From the NCBI RefSeq assembly GCF_000423225.1, contig NZ_AUHO01000010.1:186001-250000 (forward strand): a stretch of 64,000 nucleotides of DNA. The letters are read 5' to 3'. The notes beneath the pieces were generated by a model. It was not told where the DNA came from, did no database searches, and saw only the letters and a list, made by a program, of their open reading frames with translations. Shown one piece after another: positions 7,433-16,102 of this stretch (positions are counted from its first letter, which is position 1; the number at the start of each line of letters is the position of its first letter). The DNA is from Kaistia adipata DSM 17808. Its GTDB lineage: Bacteria > Pseudomonadota > Alphaproteobacteria > Rhizobiales > Kaistiaceae. Both the position numbers and the translations under genes were made by a program.

Positions 7433-7738
7433 CTACAGGCTGGCGCGCAGATGCTTGGCCGCCTGCCGGTGGCCGTCGAGCCGGGCCGCGAGGTCACCCT
7501 TCGGCCAGCCGAAGTCGCGGTCCTCGTGCTCGATCGAAATCACCCCATCGAAACCGTCGCGTCGCGCGGCGCCGATCAGCTCGCGCCAGTCGACGAGACC
7601 GCGCCCCGGCAGCGCGTAACGCCACCAGCCCTCGCCGAAATAGCCGCCCGACTGCACGGCCTCCTCGTCGATGAAGGTGTCCTTGCCGTGCAGGATGCCG
7701 ATACGGCTCGCGAACTCCGTCCGCGCCGCGAAGGGATC
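7433..7738 (-). pseudogene. Truncated sugar-phosphate isomerase/epimerase (xylose-isomerase-like TIM barrel)
   Basis: Reading leftward, about 100 codons encode the end of a TIM-barrel isomerase/epimerase: RIGILHGKDT, then GEGWWRYALPGRGLVDW and FDGVISIEHEDRD, ending in AAKHLRASL. In intact family members (about 270-300 residues) the HxKD and the final SIEHED hold metal ligands, and both survive here. The frame upstream of about 7738 loses similarity and meets a stop at 7820-7822. No shifted frame continues the fold, so the N-terminal two thirds are missing. This is a gene remnant left by deletion or rearrangement beside the peptide-cassette cluster. Confidence 0.75.
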
Positions 7739-8142
7739 GATCCCCTGCAGACTCGATGCAAAGGGGCGGGCATCTGCCTCATCGGCCTCGATCCTCGGAT
7801 TTTCCCGGATTGGCGAAGCCTATCGGCGCCATCTCCCTTTCGAAATCGACCTGCACAAGTTCCTGACGGCTGTCGAAGCGGCCTGGACGAGGTTTGAAGA
7901 ACCGGACGCCCAGTGGGCTGACCGAAGCGGTCGTGGTTGTCCCGATCGGCCTGCGCTAATCGCGGAAATTCTGGCTCCGGCGAGGCGTCTGGGGCAGTTC
8001 TCTGCCGCAGAGGAATGCTTCCCGAACGAAATGGACGCAAAGACAACTTTCCGGACCCCGGGATAGCGACCTCCGTGAAAGGAGGCGATATCGTCAGTAT
8101 ATCGAATGACGTCTTAACAATTCATCATCTACACGAAGTATG

Positions 8143-8158
8143 TGAGGAATATTCCTCA
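8143..8158. promoter_or_regulatory. 16-bp perfect palindrome upstream of the polysaccharide operon
   Basis: TGAGGAATATTCCTCA is a perfect palindrome centred at 8150/8151 in AT-rich DNA 60 bp before the first gene of the operon. It is a good operator candidate; the binding protein is unknown. Confidence 0.5.
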
Positions 8159-8178
8159 TATATGTCTGATCAGTTCGG

Positions 8179-8199
8179 AATAGAAATCTGATTTCTATT
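8179..8199. promoter_or_regulatory. Second dyad upstream of the polysaccharide operon
   Basis: AATAGAAAT (8179-8187) and ATTTCTATT (8191-8199) are perfect 9-bp arms around CTG, 20 bp before the start codon of the decarboxylase gene. It may be an operator or a 5'-UTR hairpin close to the ribosome site GGAGG at 8208. Confidence 0.45.
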
Positions 8200-8217
8200 G
8201 CTATGATGGAGGCGTAA

Positions 8218-9231
8218 TTGGGAGATGTATTCCGTACATCGAGCATGATCCCCGAAGGGAAGGCGCGGCGTCGCATCCTCGTCGCCGGTGGCGCGGGCTT
8301 CCTCGGGTCGCATCTGTGCGAACGACTTCTGCGCGAAGGCAACTCCGTCGTCTGCGTCGATAATTTCTCGACCGGGCGTATGGAGAACCTGCGCGGCCTG
8401 CTGCGCACCGACGGTTTCACGGTCATCCGCCACGACATCGTCGATCCGCTCGACCTGCCGGTGGACGAGATCTTCAACCTGGCGTGCCCGGCCTCGCCGC
8501 CGCATTACCAGGCCGACCCGATCCATACGATGAAGACGAGCGTCATCGGCTCGCTCAATCTGCTGGAACTGGCGGTACGGCACGGCGCGCGCATCTTCCA
8601 GGCTTCCACGTCCGAGGTCTATGGCGATCCGCACGTGCATCCGCAGCCGGAGGGCTATTGGGGCAACGTCAATTCCTTCGGCCCGCGCGCCTGCTACGAC
8701 GAGGGCAAGCGCTCGGCCGAGACCCTGTTCCACGATTTCCACGAGCGCCACGGCGTCGATATCCGCATCGTCCGCATCTTCAACACCTACGGACCGCGCA
8801 TGCGCGCCGACGATGGCCGCGTCGTCTCCAACTTCATCGTCCAGGCGCTGAAGGGCGAGGACATCACGGTCTATGGCGACGGCTCGCAGACGCGCTCCTT
8901 CTGCTATGTCGACGATCTGATCGAGGGGTTCCACCGGCTCATGTATCGCCGGCCGGCGATCCACACGCCGGTCAACATCGGCAATCCGGGCGAGTTCACC
9001 GTGCGCGCGCTCGCCGAGCAAATCATCCGCATGACGGGCTCGTCGTCGAAGATCGTCCATCTTCCGCTGCCGACCGACGATCCGCGCCAGCGCCGGCCCG
9101 ACATCACCGTGGCCCGGCGCGAGCTCGGCTGGTCGCCCGACATCGCCCTGGTCGACGGGCTGAAGTCGACCATCGCCTATTTCGAAGGCCAGCTGCCCCG
9201 CTCGGTCGGGGTACTCGCAGAGGTATCGTGA
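8218..9231 (+). CDS. uxs: UDP-glucuronate decarboxylase (UDP-xylose synthase)
   Basis: The protein converts UDP-glucuronate to UDP-xylose in the cytoplasm with bound NAD. It is an extended short-chain dehydrogenase: GGAGFLG (24-30) binds NAD, the catalytic pair is Tyr160 and Lys164 in YDEGK, and [15 protein letters not shown] is the hallmark run of UDP-xylose synthases that separates them from other epimerases. Length (337) is normal for the soluble bacterial form. The TTG at 8218 is chosen because GGAGG lies exactly 5 nt upstream; an ATG at 8245 lacks a ribosome site. It is the first gene of a seven-gene operon and overlaps the epimerase by one base. Its substrate can be supplied by the UDP-glucose dehydrogenase encoded at 12072. 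Confidence 0.93.
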   Translation: MGDVFRTSSMIPEGKARRRILVAGGAGFLGSHLCERLLREGNSVVCVDNFSTGRMENLRGLLRTDGFTVIRHDIVDPLDLPVDEIFNLACPASPPHYQADPIHTMKTSVIGSLNLLELAVRHGARIFQASTSEVYGDPHVHPQPEGYWGNVNSFGPRACYDEGKRSAETLFHDFHERHGVDIRIVRIFNTYGPRMRADDGRVVSNFIVQALKGEDITVYGDGSQTRSFCYVDDLIEGFHRLMYRRPAIHTPVNIGNPGEFTVRALAEQIIRMTGSSSKIVHLPLPTDDPRQRRPDITVARRELGWSPDIALVDGLKSTIAYFEGQLPRSVGVLAEVS

Positions 9232-10217
9232 TGAGCAGGCAATCCGTCCTCGTGGTCGGTGGCGCGGGCTTCATTGGCAGCCATACGGCCAAGCTGCTCT
9301 CCCAGCAGGGCTATCTCCCGGTCGTCTACGACAATCTGTCGACGGGCGATGCCGCGGCGGTCCGCTGGGGGCCGCTGGTCGAGGGCGACATCCTCGACAC
9401 GGAGCGGCTGATCACGACCATCGAGCTGTTCGATCCGATCGCGGTCATCCATTTCGCCGCCTCCGCCTATGTCGGGGAGTCGGTCGAGAACCCGGCTAAG
9501 TATTATCGCAACAACGTCAACGGCACGCAGTCCCTGCTGGAGGCTTGCCGCCGGGCCGGTGCGCGGCCCGTCATCTTCTCGTCGAGCTGCGCCACCTATG
9601 GCGTGCCGGATCACCTGCCGATCCGCGAGGGCGAGGCCCAGCACCCGATCAATCCCTATGGCCGGACCAAGCTGATCGCCGAGCAGATGCTGGCCGACTA
9701 TGCGGCCGCCTATGGCATTCGCTACGTGTCGCTGCGCTATTTCAATGCCTGCGGCGCGGATATCGAGGGTGAGATCGGCGAAGCGCATGATCCCGAGACT
9801 CATCTGATCCCGCGCGCCATGCTGGCGGCGGCGCGGTCGATCGACGTCCTCGAAGTCTATGGCGACGATTACGAGACTCCGGACGGCACCTGCATCCGGG
9901 ATTATATCCACGTCACCGACCTGGCGCGCGCCCATGTGCTGGCGGTCGAGCACCTGGTCCGGGACGGCGGCAACCTCGCCGTCAATCTCGGCACCGGACA
10001 CGGCACGTCGATCAAGGAAATCCTCGACGCCATCGGCCGCGTCACGGGCCGCGAGGTTCCGGTTGCGCTGCGCCCGCGCCGGGCCGGCGATCCGCCGATC
10101 CTCTATGCCGATCCGGCGTTGGCGGCGGAGACGCTGGGCTTCCGGGCGCTGCATTCGGACCTCGACACGATCATCCGCACGGCGGCGCCGTTCTTCGGGC
10201 TCGAGGTGCGGTCATGA
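9231..10217 (+). CDS. galE: UDP-glucose 4-epimerase
   Basis: This enzyme interconverts UDP-glucose and UDP-galactose. The 328-residue protein has the NAD loop GGAGFIG (10-16), the catalytic Tyr143 and Lys147 in PYGRTK, a typical SSSCATYG before them, and SLRYFNACGAD, which is characteristic of GalE/ExoB. The start ATG overlaps the stop of the decarboxylase gene, and the end overlaps the synthase gene (ATGA), indicating tight coupling. It could also act as a UDP-xylose/UDP-arabinose 4-epimerase, given its neighbour; the sequence does not decide this. Confidence 0.92.
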   Translation: MSRQSVLVVGGAGFIGSHTAKLLSQQGYLPVVYDNLSTGDAAAVRWGPLVEGDILDTERLITTIELFDPIAVIHFAASAYVGESVENPAKYYRNNVNGTQSLLEACRRAGARPVIFSSSCATYGVPDHLPIREGEAQHPINPYGRTKLIAEQMLADYAAAYGIRYVSLRYFNACGADIEGEIGEAHDPETHLIPRAMLAAARSIDVLEVYGDDYETPDGTCIRDYIHVTDLARAHVLAVEHLVRDGGNLAVNLGTGHGTSIKEILDAIGRVTGREVPVALRPRRAGDPPILYADPALAAETLGFRALHSDLDTIIRTAAPFFGLEVRS

Positions 10218-12052
10218 AGACGCCCCGCGTCGCTCCGGCGGCCGTAACGGACGAGCCGCTCCTGGTGCCGATCTTCACCAGCCGCAAACGCGTCGAGTAT
10301 GTCGGCGGCGCTTTTCTCTGGCTGTTGGCCCTCGGCTATTTTTGGCAGTGGTGGCTCTTCACCGCCGTCCATACGCATCTCGTCGGCTCGATCTTGATTT
10401 CTGCCGTCCTGGCCTGGATCACCGTCCTGCCGGTCTACTTCATCTGGATTTTCTACCATGCGCGCCGGCCGCATGGGCCGCTCCGTATTCCGGCCGGCAG
10501 CCGGGTCGCCATGGTCGTCACCAAGGCGCCGTCCGAGCCCTTTCCGGTCGTCGCCGAGACGCTCCTGGCGATGCTGGCGCAAGATGTCCCGCATGATACC
10601 TGGCTCGCCGATGAGGATCCGTCGCCGGAGACGCTCGCCTGGTGTGCCGAGCATGGCGTGTTCGTCTCGACCCGCAAGGGTCGCGCCGACTATCACCAGA
10701 AGACCTGGCCGCGTCGCACGCGCTGCAAGGAAGGCAACCTTGCCTTCTTCTACGATACCTATGGCTACGAGCGTTACGACTTCGTCGCCCAGCTCGACGC
10801 CGACCACGTGCCGGAGCCCGGCTATCTCTACAACATGCTGCGCCCCTTCGCGGACCCGGCGATTGGCTACGTCTCCGCACCGAGCATCTGCGACCGCAAC
10901 GCGTCGGAAAGCTGGTCGGCCCGTGGGCGGCTCTATGTCGAGGCCAGCATGCACGGCGCGCTGCAGGCCGGCTACAATGGTGGCTATGCCCCCCTCTGCA
11001 TCGGCTCGCACTATGCGGTGCGTACGGCTGCGTTGAAGGAAATCGGCGGCCTTGGGCCCGAGCTCGCCGAGGATCACTCGACGACGCTTTTCATGAACGC
11101 GCATGGCTGGCGCGGCGTGCATGCCCTCGACGCTATTGCGCATGGCGACGGGCCGCGCACCTTCGCCGACCTGGTCACGCAGGAATTCCAGTGGTCGCGC
11201 AGCCTGGTGATGATCCTGCTGCAGTATTCGCCGGGATTGGTGAAGAAGCTTCCGCCTCGTCTGCGGTTCCAGTTCCTGTTCTCGCAGCTTTGGTATCCGC
11301 TCAATGCGCTGTGCATGACGATTGCGTTCCTGCTGCCGCCTGTGGTGCTGGTCTACAACGAGAATTTTGTCAACGTCACCTATCCGGACTTCCTGATCCA
11401 TTTCCTGCCGCAGTCCATCGTCATGGTGATGCTGGCGTTCTGGTGGCGGTCGAGCCGGACTTATCGTCCCGTCGACGGCAAGATCTTCAGCTGGGAAGCG
11501 ACGCTCTTTCTGCTGGCACGCTGGCCATGGGCTCTGGCGGGAACGATCGCTGCGGTTCGCGATTGGCTGACCGGCTCGTTCGTCGACTTTCGCGTTACGC
11601 CGAAGGGCACGTCCGAGGTCGATCCACTGCCGTTCCGGGTGCTCGCGCCTTATGTGATCATCGCGCTGATCTCGGTCCTTCCCGTCCTGCTCGTGTCGGA
11701 CGCCGACGAGACGCGTGGCTTCTATGTCTTCGCGATCGTCAATGCCAGCCTCTATCTGCTGCTGATGACGGTGATCGTGCTGCGACATGGCCGTGAGAAC
11801 GCGGTCCGGGTGCGCAGCCGTTTCTACCGGCCGGCTCTGGCGAGCAGTCTCGTCACTCTCTGCGCGGTGGTCAGCATCGCCACCGCCGAGCGCGGTCGGG
11901 ACGGCATCGTGGCACTGACCTGGGGCACCAAGAGCTTCTCGATCTTCGATGATCGCTTCTCGGTGTCCGGCGCGGGCATCGGCGGACGTCAGATTCACAA
12001 GACAGTTTTCAATCCGCGTTGGCGCGGCGAAATCACCAGTGGCCAACACTAG
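10214..12052 (+). CDS. Membrane GT2 polysaccharide synthase (cellulose-synthase-like)
   Basis: A 612-residue inner-membrane processive glycosyltransferase. Two transmembrane helices (about 32-50 and 58-81) precede a cytoplasmic GT-A domain with LDADH (194-198, the DxD) and AEDHSTT (285-291, the TED-like base), and at least five helices follow from about 355 onward. The product-channel motif, usually QxxRW, reads QEFQWSRS (323-330), so it deviates. The architecture matches beta-glucan and related synthases that polymerise and export in one step. It sits between genes for UDP-galactose/UDP-xylose and UDP-glucuronate supply, which suggests a heteropolymer or an unusual homopolymer. No PilZ domain is visible in the C-terminus. 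Confidence 0.85.
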   Translation: MKTPRVAPAAVTDEPLLVPIFTSRKRVEYVGGAFLWLLALGYFWQWWLFTAVHTHLVGSILISAVLAWITVLPVYFIWIFYHARRPHGPLRIPAGSRVAMVVTKAPSEPFPVVAETLLAMLAQDVPHDTWLADEDPSPETLAWCAEHGVFVSTRKGRADYHQKTWPRRTRCKEGNLAFFYDTYGYERYDFVAQLDADHVPEPGYLYNMLRPFADPAIGYVSAPSICDRNASESWSARGRLYVEASMHGALQAGYNGGYAPLCIGSHYAVRTAALKEIGGLGPELAEDHSTTLFMNAHGWRGVHALDAIAHGDGPRTFADLVTQEFQWSRSLVMILLQYSPGLVKKLPPRLRFQFLFSQLWYPLNALCMTIAFLLPPVVLVYNENFVNVTYPDFLIHFLPQSIVMVMLAFWWRSSRTYRPVDGKIFSWEATLFLLARWPWALAGTIAAVRDWLTGSFVDFRVTPKGTSEVDPLPFRVLAPYVIIALISVLPVLLVSDADETRGFYVFAIVNASLYLLLMTVIVLRHGRENAVRVRSRFYRPALASSLVTLCAVVSIATAERGRDGIVALTWGTKSFSIFDDRFSVSGAGIGGRQIHKTVFNPRWRGEITSGQH

Positions 12053-12071
12053 CAGGGAGGCACGGCTGAAC

Positions 12072-13493
12072 ATGAAAATCGCAGTCATCGGAACCGGTTA
12101 TGTCGGACTGGTCAGCGGCACCTGCTTCGCCGCCTGGGGGCACGAGGTGGTCTGTGTCGACAAGGACGCGCAGAAGATCGCCGGCCTCAAGCGCGCGATC
12201 CTGCCGATCTACGAGCCCGGCCTGGACGAGCTGGTCGAAGAGAACACGGCGCTGGGGCGGCTGGCCTTCACCTGCAACCTCGCCGAGGCGCTGAAGGGCG
12301 CGGCCGTCGTGCTGATCGCGGTCGGAACGCCGGCCCGCGCCGGCCATGGCGACGCGGACCTCTCCTTCGTCTATATGGCGGCGCGCGAACTGGCGCCGCA
12401 TCTCGAAATGGGCGCGGTTGTCACCGTCAAGTCGACCGTGCCGGTCGGCACGGGCGATGTCGTCGAGAAGATCATCGGCTCCATCCGGCCGGCGGGGAGC
12501 TTCTCGGTCGCCTCCAATCCGGAATTCCTGCGCGAGGGCGTCGCGATCCGCGATTTCCTCGAGCCGGACCGGGTGGTGATCGGCGTCGAGGACGAACGCG
12601 CTCGCAAGGCCCTGATGGAGCTCTACGGTCCGCCGCTCGAGACGCGCGGCACGCCCATCGTCGTCACGCGCCGCCGCACCTCCGAACTGATCAAGTATGC
12701 CGCCAACGCCTTCCTGGCGACCAAGATCACCTTCATCAACGAACTCGCCGATCTCTGCGAGGAAGTTGGCAGCGATGTCGGCGAACTGGCGCTCGGCATG
12801 GGGCTCGACAAGCGCATCGGCGCGAGCTTCCTGAATGCCGGTCCCGGCTATGGCGGCTCCTGCTTCCCGAAGGACACGCTGGCGCTTCTGCGCACGGCGC
12901 AGGACCATGGCGTGGCGCTGCGGCTGGTCGAGGAGACCGTTACCGCCAACGAGGCACGCAAGCGCCGCATGGCGCTCAAGGTGATGGACGCGCTGGACGG
13001 GGATGTCGAGGGCGCCACGATCGCGGTGCTGGGCCTGACCTTCAAGCCCGATACGGACGATATGCGCGACGCGCCGTCGGTGCCGTTGATCGAGACGCTG
13101 CAGCGCTTCGGCGCCCGCATCCGCGCCTATGATCCGGTCGGGACGGAGAATGCGAGCCGCATGCTGTCGGATGTCGAGTTCTGCCAGGACGCCTATGAAT
13201 GCGTCCGCGACGCCGATGCGGTGGTGGTCGTGACGGAATGGGACAGCATCCGCAGGCTCGACCTCGCCCGCGTCAAGCGGGCCATGCGCCAGGCGGTTCT
13301 GGTCGATCTCCGGAACGCGTTCTCGCGCGGCGCGGCCGAGGAACTCGGTTTTCGCGTTTCCGCCATTGGCCGGCCGGCGTCCGCGCCGGCGCGCCAGGAG
13401 ATGCGCGGCCATTTCGGACTGCAGGCGGGTGAAGTCCGTTCGCATGCAGGGCAGGGGGGCGACAGCCAGGCCAAGGGTGGGAGGTTCGAATGA
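12072..13493 (+). CDS. ugd: UDP-glucose 6-dehydrogenase
   Basis: This enzyme oxidises UDP-glucose to UDP-glucuronate with two NAD. The NAD loop is GTGYVGL (7-13), and the catalytic Cys264 lies in GGSCFPKD. STVPVGTG (121-128), NPEFLREG (149-156) and the C-domain LGLTFKPDTDDMRD are also standard. At 473 residues it is about 35 longer than usual because of a Gly/Gln-rich tail after residue 440. The ATG at 12072 follows GGGAGG. It overlaps the next gene by ATGA. It feeds the UDP-glucuronate decarboxylase at the operon start or the synthase directly. Confidence 0.93.
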   Translation: MKIAVIGTGYVGLVSGTCFAAWGHEVVCVDKDAQKIAGLKRAILPIYEPGLDELVEENTALGRLAFTCNLAEALKGAAVVLIAVGTPARAGHGDADLSFVYMAARELAPHLEMGAVVTVKSTVPVGTGDVVEKIIGSIRPAGSFSVASNPEFLREGVAIRDFLEPDRVVIGVEDERARKALMELYGPPLETRGTPIVVTRRRTSELIKYAANAFLATKITFINELADLCEEVGSDVGELALGMGLDKRIGASFLNAGPGYGGSCFPKDTLALLRTAQDHGVALRLVEETVTANEARKRRMALKVMDALDGDVEGATIAVLGLTFKPDTDDMRDAPSVPLIETLQRFGARIRAYDPVGTENASRMLSDVEFCQDAYECVRDADAVVVVTEWDSIRRLDLARVKRAMRQAVLVDLRNAFSRGAAEELGFRVSAIGRPASAPARQEMRGHFGLQAGEVRSHAGQGGDSQAKGGRFE

Positions 13494-14065
13494 GAGAATG
13501 GAATTCTGAAGCAGGCCGGGCCGTCGCCCGGCTGAGGGCAGCGGCCCTTGCGGTCGTGGCAGCGGTGGCTGTCGCGGGTCCGGTTGCCGCCGCCACCGCT
13601 TCAGTGGTGGAGGGTGAACCGCCCGCTGGGAGCGCCGTCATGTCGGCCGCCGAGCTCTACGCGCTCTATCAAGACAAGAGCTGGCAATGGCAGAGCGGCG
13701 CGGGGCGCATGGACAGCACGGATCGCCGTTTCACCGCTTGGGTCGACGGTGAGAAGGGCAAGTCCTGGGCCGAGGGGCGGTGGCTCGTCACCGACGGTGG
13801 CAGGATGTGCATCAAGGCGGACTGGCACAGCGGCCAGGAAGTCTTCCCGGCCCGGACCTGCTTCGTCCACCGCATCGACGGCGGGACAATCTACCAGAAG
13901 AAGGAGCCGGACGGGCAGTGGTACGTCTTCCGCCACGCCCAGATTCGCGACGACGACGAGGCGAACAAGCTGGTGTCTGCGGATCTCGTTTCCGGACGGC
14001 TGGACGAATGGATGCCGGCGCGGCTCAAGGCCCGCCCGGCGGTGAAGCAACAAGCCAAGAAGTGA
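13490..14065 (+). CDS. Exported DUF995-family protein
   Basis: A 191-residue protein with an N-terminal signal peptide (hydrophobic run AAALAVVAAVAVAGPVAAA). The mature part shows the DUF995 pattern: a helix ending ALYQDKSWQW, FTAWVDGEK, AEGRWLVTDGGRMCIK, a Cys pair (MCIK and RTCFVH) and WYVFRH. The family is exported and found in rhizobial polysaccharide loci; the biochemical role is unknown. It starts inside the ugd stop and lies 7 bp before the glycosidase gene. A second member of the same family ends the operon (15150), so the two may form a pair around the glycosidase. Confidence 0.8.
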   Translation: MREWNSEAGRAVARLRAAALAVVAAVAVAGPVAAATASVVEGEPPAGSAVMSAAELYALYQDKSWQWQSGAGRMDSTDRRFTAWVDGEKGKSWAEGRWLVTDGGRMCIKADWHSGQEVFPARTCFVHRIDGGTIYQKKEPDGQWYVFRHAQIRDDDEANKLVSADLVSGRLDEWMPARLKARPAVKQQAKK

Positions 14066-14072
14066 GACGGCT

Positions 14073-15029
14073 ATGAAATCACGATACGTGGTGGCTGCAG
14101 CCCTGCTGTGCGGGGCGTTCTTCTCCGGCGCGGTCTACGCGGCGAGCGGCGCTTCGGGCGCCAATGTCGACAACCGCAGCCAGTTCCAGGACAAGCGTCC
14201 GGTGATCACCGCCCAGTCGCTGGTCGCCGGCGCCTATGACCCGCATGGCGACTATGCCAATGACCCGAACTCCAAGATCGAGCATCTCTTCCTGCCCTGG
14301 GAGGATGTCGATCTGGAGAGCCTGTCCATGGCGGACGCCTATGCCCGCGAGCGCGGGCGGTCCTTGCTCATCAGCGTCGAGCCGTGGTCATGGGCCCGCG
14401 ACTGGCGCGTTGCGCCGGATGATCTGCTCAATGGCATCCTGGCGGGGCGCTACGATGCCAACATGGCGGCCGTCTGCTCCAAGGCCGCGCAGCTGAAGAG
14501 CCCAGTCACCATTCGCTGGGCCCAGGAAATGGACGACAAGACCGGCCAGTTCACCTGGTCCTACTGGAAGCCGGAGGGCTACATCAAGGCCTACCGGCAT
14601 GTGGTGGATGTCTGCCGCAAGTACTTGCCTTCGGCTCAATACATGTGGTCGCCGAAGGGCGACGAAGACCTGCAGGCCTTCTATCCTGGTGACGATTATG
14701 TCGACACGATCGGCCTGTCCGTCTTCGGCTATCAGCCCTACGACCAGCTGACCGTCGGGCGCGACACAACCTTTGTCGAGCGGACCAAACCGGGCTACGA
14801 CCGGGTCAAGGGTTTCGGCAAGCCAATCGTCATCGCCGAACTCGGTTATGAGGGCAAGGACGACTATGTCCGCGCCTGGGCCCTGGAGGCCAACCGGCCT
14901 CACACCGAATTCCCGGACCTGACGGCCGTGGTCTACTTCAACGACCGCGAGGTCTATCCCTGGCCGAGGGATGTGGGGCGCCCGGATTGGCAGGTCGCCA
15001 ATCACCCGCTGGATTGGCCGACCAACTGA
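14073..15029 (+). CDS. Secreted GH26-like glycoside hydrolase
   Basis: A 318-residue protein with a signal peptide (about 1-24) and a TIM-barrel glycosidase. The acid/base Glu152 lies in IRWAQEMDD and the nucleophile Glu256 in VIAELGYEG, the pairing typical of GH26 (beta-mannanase/beta-glucanase) enzymes. TWSYWKPEGYIKAYRHVVDVCR is a further family-like stretch. Secreted or periplasmic hydrolases in synthase operons often trim or edit the nascent polymer, so its presence hints at a beta-linked product (inference). Spacing to the preceding DUF995 gene is 7 bp. Confidence 0.8.
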   Translation: MKSRYVVAAALLCGAFFSGAVYAASGASGANVDNRSQFQDKRPVITAQSLVAGAYDPHGDYANDPNSKIEHLFLPWEDVDLESLSMADAYARERGRSLLISVEPWSWARDWRVAPDDLLNGILAGRYDANMAAVCSKAAQLKSPVTIRWAQEMDDKTGQFTWSYWKPEGYIKAYRHVVDVCRKYLPSAQYMWSPKGDEDLQAFYPGDDYVDTIGLSVFGYQPYDQLTVGRDTTFVERTKPGYDRVKGFGKPIVIAELGYEGKDDYVRAWALEANRPHTEFPDLTAVVYFNDREVYPWPRDVGRPDWQVANHPLDWPTN

Positions 15030-15149
15030 CCCGCTGGAGCGGCTTCAGCCGATTGGCCCAGGGGCCGCTCCGTATCCCTGTTCGCCGGTGCATCCGTCTT
15101 GTGACGCAATCCGCCGGATGCGATGCACCTTCAACGAGAGGAAGCAACA

Positions 15150-15671
15150 GTGTCTCCGATCCGTTTCACTATTGCGAGTATTGCGAGCGCGGCGTTGACC
15201 GTTCTCGTCGCGACGGGCGCCAATGCGGCTCCCAAGTCGGAAGCCGCCGTCAAGATGGCCGCAGCGGCAGCCGCAGCGACGCCAATGAGTGTGCCGGCGC
15301 TCGAAGCGCTCTATTCGGGCAAGACGTGGAAGTGGAAGGATGGCGGCGGGTATTTCTCCGCCGACCGCCACCGCTTCACTGCCTGGTCGGAGAAGGGCAA
15401 CGCCTGGTCCTATGGCAAGGGCCGCTGGACGGCGAGCCATGGTGGCAAGGTCTGCCTTCAGGCTCGATGGCACTACCGAACCGGATACGGCAACAACAGC
15501 GCCTGCTTCCTGCATCGCGAGAAGGATGGCGTGATCTATCAGAAGCCGGCGCTCGGCGGCGAATGGTACGTCTTCCGCCACAATCCCGTGCGCCCCGGCG
15601 ACGAGATCCGCAAGCTGGTGCCTGGTGATCGGGTCGGAAAGAACCTGGCTCGCCTGGAGGCTCAGCGCTGA
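15150..15671 (+). CDS. Second exported DUF995-family protein
   Basis: A 173-residue paralogue of the protein at 13490, sharing the layout LYSGKTWKWKDGGGYF, FTAWSEKG, GKGRWTASHGGKVCLQ and EWYVFRHNPVRPGDEIRKLV, with the same Cys pair (VCLQ, ACFLH). The GTG at 15150 is chosen because GAGAGGAAG lies just upstream and it begins a clean signal peptide. An ATG at 15123 would add nine residues. It lies 120 bp after the glycosidase and directly before a strong terminator, so it is the last gene of the operon or has a small promoter of its own. Function unknown. Confidence 0.8.
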   Translation: MSPIRFTIASIASAALTVLVATGANAAPKSEAAVKMAAAAAAATPMSVPALEALYSGKTWKWKDGGGYFSADRHRFTAWSEKGNAWSYGKGRWTASHGGKVCLQARWHYRTGYGNNSACFLHREKDGVIYQKPALGGEWYVFRHNPVRPGDEIRKLVPGDRVGKNLARLEAQR

Positions 15672-15705
15672 CCGCCCAGACGCTCGCGGGGCATCCTGAA
15701 AACGA

Positions 15706-15741
15706 CAGTCCGGGAGCGGTCAACCGCTCCCGGACTGTTTC
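15706..15741. terminator. Strong terminator hairpin between convergent genes
   Basis: A 15-bp perfect stem (15706-15720 with 15723-15737; core CAGTCCGGGAGCGGT) with a minimal loop, followed by TTTC. It lies 35 bp after the last gene of the polysaccharide operon and 47 bp after the end of the convergent small gene, so it may serve both. Confidence 0.85.
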
Positions 15742-15787
15742 ATTGCGTATGGGAAGACTGGTGATCCGGCGGGATGGGCCCGGTCGT

Positions 15788-16102
15788 TCAGAAGATGCCA
15801 CGCGAATGGCAGCGCGACTTCTGTCCGAAGCCGCTCGGTGTGCACACCAGCGAACTGCCGCGTGCATAGTCCGCGGCGGAGATTGTTACGACCTGCGCCT
15901 TGCCGACCTTGTTGTAGCGGACTTCGCCATTGACCCGGTACTTGACGAGATAGACCGTCCGGGTGTCGTCCTTCTTCTTGCGGGTCTCCTTGGCCTCGGC
16001 TGCGGCCTGCCATGTCATCGACGTCGCCAGTCCGATCGCGACCACCGCCACCCATTTCAGGCTCTTCCGGCGGGCATTGCAAAACAGTTCATTGCGTCTC
16101 AC
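15788..16102 (-). CDS. Small exported basic protein, unknown
   Basis: A 104-residue protein with a hydrophobic N-terminal segment (LKWVAVVAIGLATSMTW, about residues 16-32) followed by AAAEAKETRKKK, consistent with a signal peptide or anchor. The mature part is basic, with TVYLVKYRVNGEVRYNKVGKAQVV, and has two Cys near the end. I do not recognise the family. The GTG at 16102 is chosen because AGGAGG lies 7 nt upstream. It is convergent to the polysaccharide operon and divergent from the AraC regulator at 16399. Confidence 0.65.
   Translation of the reverse strand: MRRNELFCNARRKSLKWVAVVAIGLATSMTWQAAAEAKETRKKKDDTRTVYLVKYRVNGEVRYNKVGKAQVVTISAADYARGSSLVCTPSGFGQKSRCHSRGIF

Larger units (their letters stand above)
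7739..8217. other. Gap between gene remnant and polysaccharide operon
   Basis: About 480 bp without a convincing gene. The left 330 bp are GC-rich and show open frames without a recognisable family or ribosome site. The right 130 bp (from about 8090) are clearly AT-rich compared with the surroundings and contain two palindromes, so they are read as the promoter region of the operon starting at 8218. Confidence 0.6.
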
